In this document: piece by piece, positions 52,345 to 62,346 of the stretch | How positions within the stretch are numbered: the stretch's first letter is position 1 | How the letters are laid out: each line of letters begins with the position of its first letter | Assembly (NCBI GenBank): GCA_964521025.1 | Contig: CAZFPK010000004.1 | Location: 1-64,000, forward strand | Length of the DNA stretch: 64,000 bases | From: DRTC01 sp964521025 | GTDB taxonomy: Bacteria > Cloacimonadota > Cloacimonadia > Cloacimonadales > TCS61 | Direction of reading: 5' to 3' | The notes under the pieces: model-generated | The model's database searches: none | Told to the model about the DNA's origin: nothing | The model's input: only the letters and a program-made list of their open reading frames with translations | Position numbers and translations under genes: made by a program

Positions 52345-53943
52345 ATGAAAAATTTTGATTTTCTCGTGATAGGCAGTGGTATTGCAGGACTGGTTTATGC
52401 CCTGGAAGTATCCAAACTCGGTAAGGTTGCGGTTGTAACGAAGAAGAAACTGAATGATTGCAACACGGAATATGCCCAGGGTGGTATTGCTGCGGTTTTG
52501 AGTCATCATGATTCTTACAAGGAACATATTAAAGACACTTTTATCGCCGGTTCTGAAATCGGGAAAAAGAATGTGATCAAAACGATCGTGGAAGAAGGTC
52601 CAGCCTGCATTGATTACCTGATCAAACTGGGAACGGAATTTACAGTAGAAAACGACGATCTAGACCGCAGTTTGGAAAATCTTGCCCTGACCAGAGAAGG
52701 AGGTCACTCCCAAAAAAGAGTTGCTCATGCTGCCGATTCAACCGGACATGAAATAATGAAAGCATTGAGTAAAGAATGCCGGGAAAATCAAAACATTTCT
52801 ATTTTTGAGAATCACCTGGCTATTGATTTGATCACGCAGCATCATATTTCACAAGCAGACAATTTTATTCCCCGCATAACCTGCTGGGGTGCTTATATTC
52901 TTGATCGGAATGCAAATAAGGTTTTCGTTTTCAGAGCAAGAAAAACAATGCTGGCAACCGGCGGTGCAGGTCAGGTTTATGATTATAACACAAATCCTCA
53001 AATTGCATCAGGTGATGGATACGCAATGGCGAGAATGGCTGGAGCTAGAATCGCCAACATGGAATTTGTTCAGTTTCATCCGACAGCATTCTACAGTTCC
53101 GAAGGAAAACCATTCCTGGTCTCGGAAGCTTTACGAGGTGAGGGTGCCATCCTGAAGCTGCAAAATGGACGGACTTTTATGGAAAATTATCATCGACTCG
53201 GTTGTCTTGCTCCAAGAGATGTTGTTTCGCGTGCTATCGATTTTGAACTAAAAAAAAGCGGGGATAAATTCCTCTATCTCGATACGACGAGAGTTCCTGC
53301 TGAAAAATTGAAAAACCGTTTTCCTTATATCTATAAAAAATGTTTGGAAAACGGGATCGATACAACTACAGAACCGATCCCGGTCGTGCCGGCTGCGCAT
53401 TATTTCTGCGGAGGAATTCTGACGACCATCGATGGACGCACCGATATCAAAAATCTCTTTGCTGCCGGGGAAGTTGCCTGCACAGGACTGCATGGAGCAA
53501 ATCGTCTTGCTTCCAATTCGCTGTTGGAAGGATTGGTTATCGCTTATCGAGCCGGGAATCATCCATCCAATAAAGAAGAAGTCATTTTCCCGGAAATACC
53601 TGAATGGCACGATATCGGGACATTTAATGAAAATGAATGGGTCGTAATTTCTCATAATCGCGAGATCATTCGGAAGATCATGCAGAGTTATGTTTCCATC
53701 ACTCGCTCAACACGGCTTCTTAATTATGCCCTTTCGAGAATTGCTAATATTTATGAAGAGATCAATAATTTTTATCACGAAAATCCGGTCAGGGAAGAAG
53801 TGATCGAAACCAGGAATCTTGCTGTTGTCGCGAACATCATTATTCGTTCTGCTCTTTTGAGAAAAGAAAGCAGGGGACTGCATTATAATATCGATTTTCC
53901 AGAAAAGGACGATGTTAAATATAAAAAGGATACGATAATATAA
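52345..53943 (+). CDS. nadB: L-aspartate oxidase
   Basis: A 532-residue flavoprotein oxidising aspartate to iminoaspartate, the first step of NAD synthesis. It shows the FAD-binding FLVIGSGIAGLVYALE, YAQGGIAAVLS, the active-site REGGHSQKRVAHAADSTG and HPTAFY with EALRGEGA, and ANRLASNSLLEGLV; a helical C-terminal domain completes it. The ATG is preceded by the hairpin array at 52221-52330, which could affect its expression. No nadA or nadC is adjacent. Confidence 0.95.
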   Translation: MKNFDFLVIGSGIAGLVYALEVSKLGKVAVVTKKKLNDCNTEYAQGGIAAVLSHHDSYKEHIKDTFIAGSEIGKKNVIKTIVEEGPACIDYLIKLGTEFTVENDDLDRSLENLALTREGGHSQKRVAHAADSTGHEIMKALSKECRENQNISIFENHLAIDLITQHHISQADNFIPRITCWGAYILDRNANKVFVFRARKTMLATGGAGQVYDYNTNPQIASGDGYAMARMAGARIANMEFVQFHPTAFYSSEGKPFLVSEALRGEGAILKLQNGRTFMENYHRLGCLAPRDVVSRAIDFELKKSGDKFLYLDTTRVPAEKLKNRFPYIYKKCLENGIDTTTEPIPVVPAAHYFCGGILTTIDGRTDIKNLFAAGEVACTGLHGANRLASNSLLEGLVIAYRAGNHPSNKEEVIFPEIPEWHDIGTFNENEWVVISHNREIIRKIMQSYVSITRSTRLLNYALSRIANIYEEINNFYHENPVREEVIETRNLAVVANIIIRSALLRKESRGLHYNIDFPEKDDVKYKKDTII

Positions 53944-53984
53944 AATGCTGAAATACAAAAATTCTAAAAATCTAAAATACTAAA

Positions 53985-54656
53985 ATGGAAAAAGAAAAAG
54001 GATATTTCATTACTTTCGAAGGGATCGAAGGTTGCGGGAAATCGACGCAGGCGGAATTACTTGCTTCTTATCTCATAAAAAAAGGAAAAAAAGTATTCCT
54101 GACGCGTGAGCCGGGAGGTCCGAAAATTTCCGAGGAGATTCGGAAGATCCTTCTTGAAAAAGAAAATTCCGAGATGCTTCCCGAAACCGAATTGCTGCTG
54201 TATATGGCGAGCAGAAGCCAGCATACAGGTGAATGGATAATTCCGAAATTAGAAGAAGGAACGGTCGTCATTTCCGACAGATATTACGATTCTTCCCTCG
54301 CTTACCAAGGTGCTGCTCGTAAATTAAACAGAAACATTATTGACACTATTACGCTTTTCTCTACTTTTGGTCTGAAGCCGGACCTGACTTTTTTGATCGA
54401 TCTTTCGGCTGAGATCGGATTGTCCCGCATCTCGAGAAAAAAAGCTGACAGATTGGAACAAGAATCGCTTTTATTTCATGAGAAGGTCAGAAATGGATTT
54501 TTGGAAATTGCCGGAATAGAAAAAAAGAGATATATTATCTTAGAGGGAAATCTCACGATAGATGAGATACATAATGAGATAATTAAAAAACTGGAAATTT
54601 TTTTCAGTAAGACTCGACGCGTAACGAACCGGCAACTGCCGGGGAGTGCGAGTTGA
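53985..54656 (+). CDS. tmk: Thymidylate kinase
   Basis: A 223-residue kinase phosphorylating dTMP. The P-loop is FEGIEGCGKSTQ, followed by TREPGG (DR-type motif), ISDRYYDSSLAYQG and the lid RISRKKADRLEQ. The C-terminal extension after KKLEIFF (about 15 residues, RVTNRQLPGSAS) is not typical and probably reads into intergenic DNA. Confidence 0.94.
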   Translation: MEKEKGYFITFEGIEGCGKSTQAELLASYLIKKGKKVFLTREPGGPKISEEIRKILLEKENSEMLPETELLLYMASRSQHTGEWIIPKLEEGTVVISDRYYDSSLAYQGAARKLNRNIIDTITLFSTFGLKPDLTFLIDLSAEIGLSRISRKKADRLEQESLLFHEKVRNGFLEIAGIEKKRYIILEGNLTIDEIHNEIIKKLEIFFSKTRRVTNRQLPGSAS

Positions 54657-54736
54657 GAATTGCGACAGCATTTGACAGATTGTTCTCAACTAGCTCTTGC
54701 TAGCAAGCCGAGTCAATCCAAAAGGAAGGTTCAAAA

Positions 54737-56344
54737 ATGAAATTAAACAGAACTAATAAAATAATAATTTCAGTCAGTATCATCAGCTGGTTCATCGTCG
54801 CTATATTCATTCTACAAACAGCACCTGCTGCTGCAAAAAGCGATGAAACCCAGACAAATATTTATAAAAAACTGAAAGTATTTAATGAAGTCCTTTTCAA
54901 GCTTCAGGAGAACTATGTCGATGAAATAGACATTTCTGATCTGATCGATTCCGCTATCGACGGTATGCTCGAAGAAACAGACCCGCACACGAATTACTTC
55001 TCTCCCGATGAATTCGACCGCTTCAGTTCCAATACAAAAGGTGAATTCGGCGGTCTTGGGATTTCCATCGATAAAAAAGGAAAGTTCATAACCGTTGTGT
55101 CCCCCATCGAAGGAACTCCTGCCTACCGGATGGGAATAATGGCAGGTGATAAGATCATAAAAGTGGACGGAGAAAGTATTATCGATGTGGACACAGATGT
55201 CTCAATCAAGAAAATGCGGGGCGAACCCGGGACAAAAGTTGTAATAACCATCGTGCGTCCGGGAGTAGATGAAGAACTCGATTTTGAAATAATTCGCGAT
55301 ATTATCAAGATAAAAAGTATTCCTTATGCTTTCAAGATGGATAACGGTGTCGGATATGTCAGGGTCAGGCAATTCAATGCTAACACGACCGAAGAATTGA
55401 GAGAAAAACTAGATGATCTCGAAGAAGAAGGTATCCGCGGTTTGCTGATAGATCTGAGATTCAATCCGGGGGGACTTCTGAACGAAGCGATCAATACTGT
55501 CAATGAATTCATCGGTAAAGGAAAAAGGGTCGTCTATACAAAAGGGAGAACTCCCAGAACAAACATGGAATATTATACAAAATACAACAGGATCCGCAGC
55601 GGTTACCCGGTCGTTGTTCTCATCAATGAAGCTTCTGCCAGTGCTGCCGAGATCTTTGCAGGTTCCCTGCAGGATTATGACAAAGCTCTTGTGGTTGGAA
55701 AAACTTCGTTCGGGAAAGGTTCCGTCCAGCGTCTCTTTCCTTTATCCGATGGAAACGGGATCAAGGTTACAACTGCCAAATACTACATTAATTCCGATAG
55801 ATGTATTCATAAAGATATAAACGACCGTGTTCTCAAAGGCGAAGATGTAACGGATGCGGATTTTGAGCAGGCAGATGAAGACCATCTCGAAGATATTCAT
55901 TACACCGAAAAAGGTCGTATCGTTTACGGCGGCGGTGGGATCAATCCTGATATCGAGATCGAACAAAGCAAGATCTCCCCTCTGGGTAGGGAATTAAGAA
56001 GGAAAAACACTTTCTTCAATTATTCCGTAGATTATATGCTCGAACACGAAAATGAAGTTACGAAAGATTTCCAAACCGATGACAAGATCATTAAAGATTT
56101 TATGGATTATGCTCAGAAAGACAGTATCGAATATGAATTTGTGGAACTGGACAGCACATACGAATGGATTGGAAATGAGATCACCTGGAATATTATCAAG
56201 AGAAAATTCGGTGATCTCGAAGGATACAAAATCCTGATCAAAGAAGACACGCAACTCCAGGAAGCCCTGAAAATATTTACCACCTATAATACTCTTGAAC
56301 AGATGTTCGTGCATGCCGAAGGTCTGAAGGAAGAGGAAGAATAA
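54737..56344 (+). CDS. S41-family C-terminal processing peptidase
   Basis: A 535-residue periplasmic protease. An N-terminal signal/anchor (about 1-35) is followed by a PDZ domain (about 115-200, GGLGISIDKKGKFITV, GIMAGDKIIKVDGE) and the S41 catalytic core with S302 in NEASASAAEIFAGSL and the lysine in GKTSFGKGSVQ. FNPGGLLNEA is another family motif. The last 150 residues are a helical extension. It trims the C-termini of periplasmic proteins and often takes part in envelope maintenance. It follows tmk closely and is ended by a strong bidirectional hairpin. Confidence 0.93.
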   Translation: MKLNRTNKIIISVSIISWFIVAIFILQTAPAAAKSDETQTNIYKKLKVFNEVLFKLQENYVDEIDISDLIDSAIDGMLEETDPHTNYFSPDEFDRFSSNTKGEFGGLGISIDKKGKFITVVSPIEGTPAYRMGIMAGDKIIKVDGESIIDVDTDVSIKKMRGEPGTKVVITIVRPGVDEELDFEIIRDIIKIKSIPYAFKMDNGVGYVRVRQFNANTTEELREKLDDLEEEGIRGLLIDLRFNPGGLLNEAINTVNEFIGKGKRVVYTKGRTPRTNMEYYTKYNRIRSGYPVVVLINEASASAAEIFAGSLQDYDKALVVGKTSFGKGSVQRLFPLSDGNGIKVTTAKYYINSDRCIHKDINDRVLKGEDVTDADFEQADEDHLEDIHYTEKGRIVYGGGGINPDIEIEQSKISPLGRELRRKNTFFNYSVDYMLEHENEVTKDFQTDDKIIKDFMDYAQKDSIEYEFVELDSTYEWIGNEITWNIIKRKFGDLEGYKILIKEDTQLQEALKIFTTYNTLEQMFVHAEGLKEEEE

Positions 56345-56361
56345 ATCCTCTTAAGTTTTCT

Positions 56362-56398
56362 CAAACTTCCGAAGTTTCAAAAACTTCGGAAGTTTGAC
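56362..56398. terminator. Bidirectional terminator between convergent genes
   Basis: TCAAACTTCCGAAGTTT (56362-56378) pairs perfectly with AAACTTCGGAAGTTTGA (56382-56398), leaving a 3-base loop. It lies between the convergent peptidase and beta-helix genes. Confidence 0.75.
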
Positions 56399-56429
56399 TT
56401 AAACAATTAATACAATTCCAGCAAAACTT

Positions 56430-59400
56430 CTATTGTTTATCGCTCACCACGATCTTAAAGAACTTCTTATCCTCGACACCGATTGGATAATCATATTCCA
56501 GATCGGTTACAGTATCGATCAGATGACCGGCATCGCAATCAAAATCGGGAATATCACCGGCATAGACTTTATACCAGATACCATTGACCTCAGGATAAAG
56601 ATTCCCTTCAAACTCGCCGTATTCCACTTCATCCCAGGAAAGATTCATATTAGAACCATCCCGCACAATATCGACTCTTGTCGCAATCGGAGGAATATTA
56701 TCCAGAGAATATCCCGAATCAGGTTCGGAAGCAAAATACATCAGAGTAACATCCGTATGAGCATAGATGATGTATTTGGAATAGTGGGTCGAGACTGCAC
56801 TCGAATCGTGCAAGGTCGGAGCGATAGCAGAATATTGCTCGAATCCCATAGCGAAAACAAAATCGATGAAGGTCAGGATCTCATCATCCCGCTGCCAGTA
56901 TAATTTCTTATCAGTGTCTTCTTCAGCAGCAGCAAATATTTCGGCAGGATCATTATATACATTCATTTTCCCTGAATTACGAAAGATTTCATCATATCTC
57001 CAGATGGAATAATCTTCGATAGGAACCGGAGAGCCAAGAGCATCATAAGAACTCCTATCCCAGACAATTTGAACTTGCCGTCCCTGATCATCCGGAACAT
57101 CCGAAATAGAAGAGATAGCAGGACTACCATCGGACTTATCAAAGTAATAAACTCCCATATCGGCAATTGTTCCATCCGGATCGAGAGGAGAAGCAGGATC
57201 ACCGGTATCGATGCAGGGAGAAGAATATAACAGGTAATAATCATCATTGAATTCATCCCTGAAATCCGGATTAAAGGAGATATTCCCGGTTCCGGTCCAG
57301 GGATTCTGGCAATCCGAATAGGTCATTGTCAAAGTGCTGCCGAAACCGATATCCACTCCTAATGAGGAATTTCCCCAAATGATGGAGTTATGGATGATTG
57401 TGGTCGAATTTCCCATAGCGGAGAATCCTACATCACTGCCTGTAATCGTGCAGTGAGATATTTGTGTATTAGATGGTGTATTATCATTTGAAATTCCGTA
57501 ATCAGGATTATCATATACCAGGCATCGGGAAATATCCAAACTCGATTGAACCGCATAAATTCCAATCATCGTATTATTATAGATTTCGCAATCGCTGATC
57601 TGTGACGAACTATTCTCGGTGCTGATTCCGACTCCGTCACCATTTCGGATTACACTGTTCGAAATAACAGGAGAACTGTTCACACAATAAATATTATCAT
57701 AACTTCCATTACCTCCATATTCTATAATGCAGTTATCGATAATACAGGTATTGTCATCGGAATAATCGGCAAAATAGATGCCATACCAGTCTCCGGCTGC
57801 AGGAGTTCCGGAATTGGAAGTGAAGAGGATCGGTTCTGCTTCTGTTCCATCCGCAATTAATGCTCCGTTATATGCCGGATTGGAATTGTGCCCAATATAG
57901 AGGAAGGTTGAATCAAAATCAAGTTCATTTCCCGGTTCGATGATCAGAGTTGTAATGCCGTCAGGTCCGTCTGTTCCCTGCACATAAATATGAGCCGCAG
58001 AAGAGATGAAATATGGAATTCCCTGGTTTTCCCAGGTTGCATCTTCGATAATTGTTTCTCCATAAACATAGATCTGCTGGTAGGAATTTCCATAAAATGT
58101 ATTGCCCGTCATATTCCCGACCTGACCGGCATAACAGCGGACGGGATAGTTGGAATTATTATCGATGGAATTGGAACTCATCTCGAGATAATCACTGCTG
58201 CCACCGATATATACTCCAATATTTCCATTAGAAGAAACAGTGCTCGAACTCAAATACAGTTCCGAGCCATTATAAGAATAGATACCGTAACTTCCGTTGA
58301 AGGTAACGAAACTGCCGGAGATGTTGACATTTGAACTATAGGAATATATCCCATAACCGGAATTGTTATCGAAATCACTGTTGGTGATGGTCGCATCCGA
58401 AGTATAAAGGTAAAATCCCGAACTTGTATTGTTATTAAGATCACACAGGTTTAAGATCAGGCTGCTGTAATACGCATCGATGCCTCTTGTAGTATTATGA
58501 TGGATATTACAATTGGAAAGAGAAATAGTAGAATTTTCAAAAAATATTCCCGCACCATCACCATAACTGATCTCGCAATTTGTGATAGTCGGGCTGCTCG
58601 AGTTGCAATAGACATTTTCATAAGAAGCAGTTGCTCCTCCATACTCGATGATACAATGGTCGAGCAGACAAGTGCTGTCGTCGGCATAATCGGCGAAATA
58701 AATTCCATACCAGTCTCCGGCAGCAGGGGTTGCCGAATTAGAAGTAAAGATGATTGGTTCCGGTCCTGTACCATCTGCAACTAATGCTCCGTTATAGGCA
58801 GGATTGGAATTATGTCCTATCCAGAGAAATACCGAATCAAAATCGAGTTCAACGCCGGGATTCAAAGTCAAGGTTGTTATTCCATCTCCGCCATCTGTTC
58901 CCTGTACATAAATATGAGATGCAGAAGAGACATAATAAGGAATTCCCTGGTTTTCCCAGGTTGCATCTTCGGTAATTGTTTCTCCATAAACATAGATCTG
59001 CTGGTAGGTATTCCCGCTAAAGGAATTGCCCGTGCTATTTCCCACATGACCGGCATAACATCGCAGCGGATAAGAGGAATTATTGTTGATAGTATTTCCG
59101 CTGATGGTCGGATCATCACCGGCACTGTTCACATATATTCCCATATTCCCGTTATTGGAAATATCACAGCCACTGATGGTTGGAGCAGAACTTCCGTAAA
59201 CATAAATTCCGTAACTCGAATTATGGGTGACTGAACTGCCCGAAATCGTCGGATTTGAATTACTATTACAATAAATTCCATAAGAAGTATTATGATGGAT
59301 GCCGGAACCTGTAATTATCGGATTTGCCTGATTACAATATATTCCGCTGCCGGAACTACGGCTGATATCACAATTGGTAATGGTTGGACTGCTGTAATTA

Positions 59401-60566
59401 CAATAGATATTTTCATTAGAGAAATAACCGCCGTATTCAATGATACAGTAATTCAAAAGACATGTTGCATCAGCGGAATAATTGGCAAAATAAATACCAT
59501 CCCAATCTCCGGAGGAGGGAGAACCGGATGCGGAAGTAAAAGTAATGGGATTCGGTTCCGTTCCGTTGGCGATCAAAGCACCGGGATAATTAGAATTGCT
59601 GTCATGTCCGATAATAAGACCATAATATGAACCGAATTCCAGAGTGCATCCCGATTCGATCATGAGAGTTGTGACCAAATCCGGTCCATCCTGCCCCTGC
59701 ACAAACAGATCACCGTCGATCAAGTAGGGAATGTTCTGGTCTGTCCAGGTCGCATCTTCCGATAACAACACGGAATTGACATATATCTGCTGATAAGTAT
59801 TGCCCGAGAAAGAATTGCCCGTAATATAGTTCACATGCGTGGAATTGCAATCGATAGGATAGGAATGATTATTATCAAAGATATTGGAAGATATGACCGG
59901 CGTCGCGTCTGAAGTTCCAATATAAAGAGCGATATCATTATTGGAAGAAATATTATTCCCGTTGATATCGGGCGAGCAGACCAACTCGATATAAACAGCA
60001 TAATAATCATTATACATAATATCGGATACAGAGATTTCCGGATCACAGTCGGAGATGGCAATTCCGAACCATTCGCTGTAACTGACATAACCATACCTGA
60101 AATAGCCGGGATCTGATTCTTCAAAGAAGATATTAGCAGTTACTGCTCCAGCCACAGAACCTCCGTACAGCACCTGGCAGTATTCCATCTGGCAAATTCC
60201 ATCATTGGTGGAAGTTCCATCGAACAGGATGCCGTCCCAATCACCGGGTTCAGGTACACCATCGGATCCGAAAATCGTTTCGCCGATGGAATCATCGTCG
60301 CGGGAAGTAAAGATGATCTGGGCTGGATTTATACCGATGGCATTCATTGTGCCGAATACTTCCAACCGGCGGGTTGGAGCGAACTTGATGATCACGCCCG
60401 GATCGAGCGTAAAAATTGCACCGGCATTGACATAAAGGTCTCCGGTTGCATAATAAGTATCAGATGTCAGAGTTATGCCGCTCATATCTCCCGAGATATT
60501 GGTATAGGAGAACAGGAGCAGTCCGGATAAGAGAAATAGAACTGATAAGAATAACTTCTTTTGCAT
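56430..60566 (-). CDS. Large secreted right-handed beta-helix protein
   Basis: A 1378-residue protein with a signal peptide (LSGLLLFSYT). It is built of parallel beta-helix repeats with many short N-S-S/Y-G-I-Y turns (SPTITNCDISRSSGSGIY). At least three large modules recur, each opening with a DGITTL-PG-ELDF-type segment, then NSNPAYNGALIADGT, AAGDWYGIYFADYSDD and IIEYGG. The last 90 residues look FN3-like. Such folds bind or cleave polysaccharides or act as adhesins; no lyase active site is evident. No T9SS tail is seen, so the export route past the inner membrane is unknown. GGAGG precedes the start at 60566. Confidence 0.8.
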   Translation of the reverse strand: MQKKLFLSVLFLLSGLLLFSYTNISGDMSGITLTSDTYYATGDLYVNAGAIFTLDPGVIIKFAPTRRLEVFGTMNAIGINPAQIIFTSRDDDSIGETIFGSDGVPEPGDWDGILFDGTSTNDGICQMEYCQVLYGGSVAGAVTANIFFEESDPGYFRYGYVSYSEWFGIAISDCDPEISVSDIMYNDYYAVYIELVCSPDINGNNISSNNDIALYIGTSDATPVISSNIFDNNHSYPIDCNSTHVNYITGNSFSGNTYQQIYVNSVLLSEDATWTDQNIPYLIDGDLFVQGQDGPDLVTTLMIESGCTLEFGSYYGLIIGHDSNSNYPGALIANGTEPNPITFTSASGSPSSGDWDGIYFANYSADATCLLNYCIIEYGGYFSNENIYCNYSSPTITNCDISRSSGSGIYCNQANPIITGSGIHHNTSYGIYCNSNSNPTISGSSVTHNSSYGIYVYGSSAPTISGCDISNNGNMGIYVNSAGDDPTISGNTINNNSSYPLRCYAGHVGNSTGNSFSGNTYQQIYVYGETITEDATWENQGIPYYVSSASHIYVQGTDGGDGITTLTLNPGVELDFDSVFLWIGHNSNPAYNGALVADGTGPEPIIFTSNSATPAAGDWYGIYFADYADDSTCLLDHCIIEYGGATASYENVYCNSSSPTITNCEISYGDGAGIFFENSTISLSNCNIHHNTTRGIDAYYSSLILNLCDLNNNTSSGFYLYTSDATITNSDFDNNSGYGIYSYSSNVNISGSFVTFNGSYGIYSYNGSELYLSSSTVSSNGNIGVYIGGSSDYLEMSSNSIDNNSNYPVRCYAGQVGNMTGNTFYGNSYQQIYVYGETIIEDATWENQGIPYFISSAAHIYVQGTDGPDGITTLIIEPGNELDFDSTFLYIGHNSNPAYNGALIADGTEAEPILFTSNSGTPAAGDWYGIYFADYSDDNTCIIDNCIIEYGGNGSYDNIYCVNSSPVISNSVIRNGDGVGISTENSSSQISDCEIYNNTMIGIYAVQSSLDISRCLVYDNPDYGISNDNTPSNTQISHCTITGSDVGFSAMGNSTTIIHNSIIWGNSSLGVDIGFGSTLTMTYSDCQNPWTGTGNISFNPDFRDEFNDDYYLLYSSPCIDTGDPASPLDPDGTIADMGVYYFDKSDGSPAISSISDVPDDQGRQVQIVWDRSSYDALGSPVPIEDYSIWRYDEIFRNSGKMNVYNDPAEIFAAAEEDTDKKLYWQRDDEILTFIDFVFAMGFEQYSAIAPTLHDSSAVSTHYSKYIIYAHTDVTLMYFASEPDSGYSLDNIPPIATRVDIVRDGSNMNLSWDEVEYGEFEGNLYPEVNGIWYKVYAGDIPDFDCDAGHLIDTVTDLEYDYPIGVEDKKFFKIVVSDKQ

Positions 60567-61386
60567 AATGTACCTCCAAAAAAATTTTTGCTGGGCGGAG
60601 AAAATAATTTGAGGTTAGATTGTCAAATTATTTTACTTCACACCTGCTCAATCCTGTGAACAGAGGGAGAACGGACCGAAGAATCAGCCCCGGAAAAAAC
60701 GATTGACAATAAAATCCGTTAATGGAATTATACATACTGATTTTAATAGAGAAAAATGTGTTCTCATTACTCGATCCAATGCTCCGGCGTTGGAATGCAC
60801 TATCGGACGCTCCTGCGTTAAACCAAAAACAACGCAGAGCGTTTTAAACATTCATTCCCACGCAGGAGCGTGGGAACGAGCAGAAAATAGATATCCAAAA
60901 GATCGAACTCCCTGCAAGCGAGGAAGTCCGGTCTTTTTGTGGAGACGAATAATCCCCTCTTGAGAGGGGTGCGACTTCAGTCGTGGGGTGTGTAATCTTG
61001 TTTCACATTTGACTTGTCCCTCTCCGCAGGAACTAAAAATCTGTCGCCAATATCGACTTCCCCTGCAGAAGTAACCCAAAATCAGCCGCCGATATCGATC
61101 TTCCCTGCAGAAGTAACCCAAAATCAGCCGCCAATATCGATCTTCCCTGCAGAAGTAACCCGAAATCAATCACGAGTATCGACCTCCCCTGCAGAGGTGA
61201 CCCAAAATCGGTCGCCGATATCGGCCTCCTTCTCCGGAGGGATACCTGTTACCAGCGGGAAAATGATACTTATCCTAAAAAAATCAAATTTCCTGTCAAA
61301 AATAAATTATTAAACTTGACAGTAAATGAATATGACTGCGAGATTGCACCGTTTCAAATTTATCAAAAATAATATTGGAGGAATTT
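60567..61386. repeat. Repeat-rich spacer
   Basis: No convincing gene. It holds hairpins of the GGA-loop family (60775-60794, TCCG loop; 60807-60818, TCCT loop; 60855-60876, stem TTCCCACGC with loop AGGA), a CCCCTCTTGAGAGGGG hairpin (about 60953-60968), and a 42-bp tandem array (61020-61240). ATTACTCG-TCCAATGCTCCGGCGTTG at 60766-60792 recurs with one change at 62541-62567. Confidence 0.7.
61020..61240. repeat. Tandem array, 42-bp period
   Basis: About five units, with CTGCAG at 61063, 61105, 61147 and 61189 exactly 42 bases apart; each contains CTGCAGAAGTAACCC and an ATATCGA segment. Units differ by a few substitutions. The period equals 14 codons, so frames stay open on both strands, but there is no ribosome-binding site or homologue, so a minisatellite is the better reading. 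Confidence 0.75.
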
Positions 61387-62346
61387 ATGCCGACTTTGAA
61401 AAAACCAACCAGCGACTCCGGCAGGATAATATTACTGGATAATATCGTGCTGACCGGAAACCAGGATAATGCTGCCGGGAATAATTATGTGCAGCAAGCG
61501 ACTTTGGATGAGATCGCAGTTTATCTGCCTGATTTTAAATCTGCCGAGAGTACGGTCAAAGAAAAATCAGAAGATAAAATGAAGGAAGTGAGGGAAAAAA
61601 GTGAAGGAATCAGATTTTTGGAGATCAATTGCCGTGATATGTGGGCAGGTGTGAAAAGACGGAAAACCAGGATGGGGCACCCCGATGAAATATTGACCTA
61701 TTACGGCTTACCCCTCGATGGTAAGATACCTCAAATCGATGCTCCGGGAGAGTGGCTGAAAACGGCGGCAGATATGATCGAGGGTGATGCCAGAGCCGTT
61801 GCTGACGGTTTTCCGACCATGCTTAATCCATCCGCAACCGAAATGCAGGAAGCTCTCGATAAAGCAAAAGATGAATTTGATGATTTTGCGATGGCAGACC
61901 GCGAACATGACCAGGCTCAAGCTGCCGTCGCTGCTCTGCGTCCCCAGGCAGATGAGTTCATTAATGAAGTTTATGACCAGCTTACCTTTGCCCTGCGAAA
62001 GATGGACAATCCCAGTCAACGCCGGGTAATACGTACTTATGGTTATAAATATGAATATTCACCCGGAGAACCACCGGAAGAACCACCTGTTAAACCGGAA
62101 AATTTCACCGCTGCCTGGGAACATCCTGATTTGACACTCTCCTGTAACCCTGTCCCGACTGCCACCGGCTATATGATCGAATTTTCAGTAGATGAGGAAA
62201 ACTGGGAGCAGATCTATGAAGGCGAGGAAAATTCATTAACTTATCAGCCCTTAGCCGGTAATCGATTCTATCGTATGCGCGCTTATAATGATTACGACAA
62301 CGGCGAATGGAGTGATGTTATCTCCTTCGAACCGCCGGTTGTGTAA
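61387..62346 (+). CDS. Uncharacterised protein with C-terminal FN3-like domain
   Basis: A 319-residue protein without a signal peptide, starting MPTLKKPTSD after GGAGG. Residues 1-235 are mostly helical and unrecognised, with long charged helices (KEKSEDKMKEVREKSEGIR, EMQEALDKAKDEFDDFAM). A proline-rich linker (PGEPPEEPPVKPE) leads to an FN3-like domain (about 240-319, TAAWEHPDLTLSCNPVPTAT, YRMRAYNDYDNGEWS). The layout is reminiscent of proteins with FN3 domains that bind surfaces, but function is unknown. It lies between the two beta-helix genes on the opposite strand. Confidence 0.65.
   Translation: MPTLKKPTSDSGRIILLDNIVLTGNQDNAAGNNYVQQATLDEIAVYLPDFKSAESTVKEKSEDKMKEVREKSEGIRFLEINCRDMWAGVKRRKTRMGHPDEILTYYGLPLDGKIPQIDAPGEWLKTAADMIEGDARAVADGFPTMLNPSATEMQEALDKAKDEFDDFAMADREHDQAQAAVAALRPQADEFINEVYDQLTFALRKMDNPSQRRVIRTYGYKYEYSPGEPPEEPPVKPENFTAAWEHPDLTLSCNPVPTATGYMIEFSVDEENWEQIYEGEENSLTYQPLAGNRFYRMRAYNDYDNGEWSDVISFEPPVV

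Noticed and set aside
52088..52348. 86-codon frame with repeated NSQSRS
   Set aside because: It is the translation of the 30-bp hairpin array and composite repeat; open only because the period is a multiple of three.
61014..61313. Repeat-protein-like frames on both strands
   Set aside because: Products of the 42-bp tandem array; no binding site, no homologue, equal openness on both strands.
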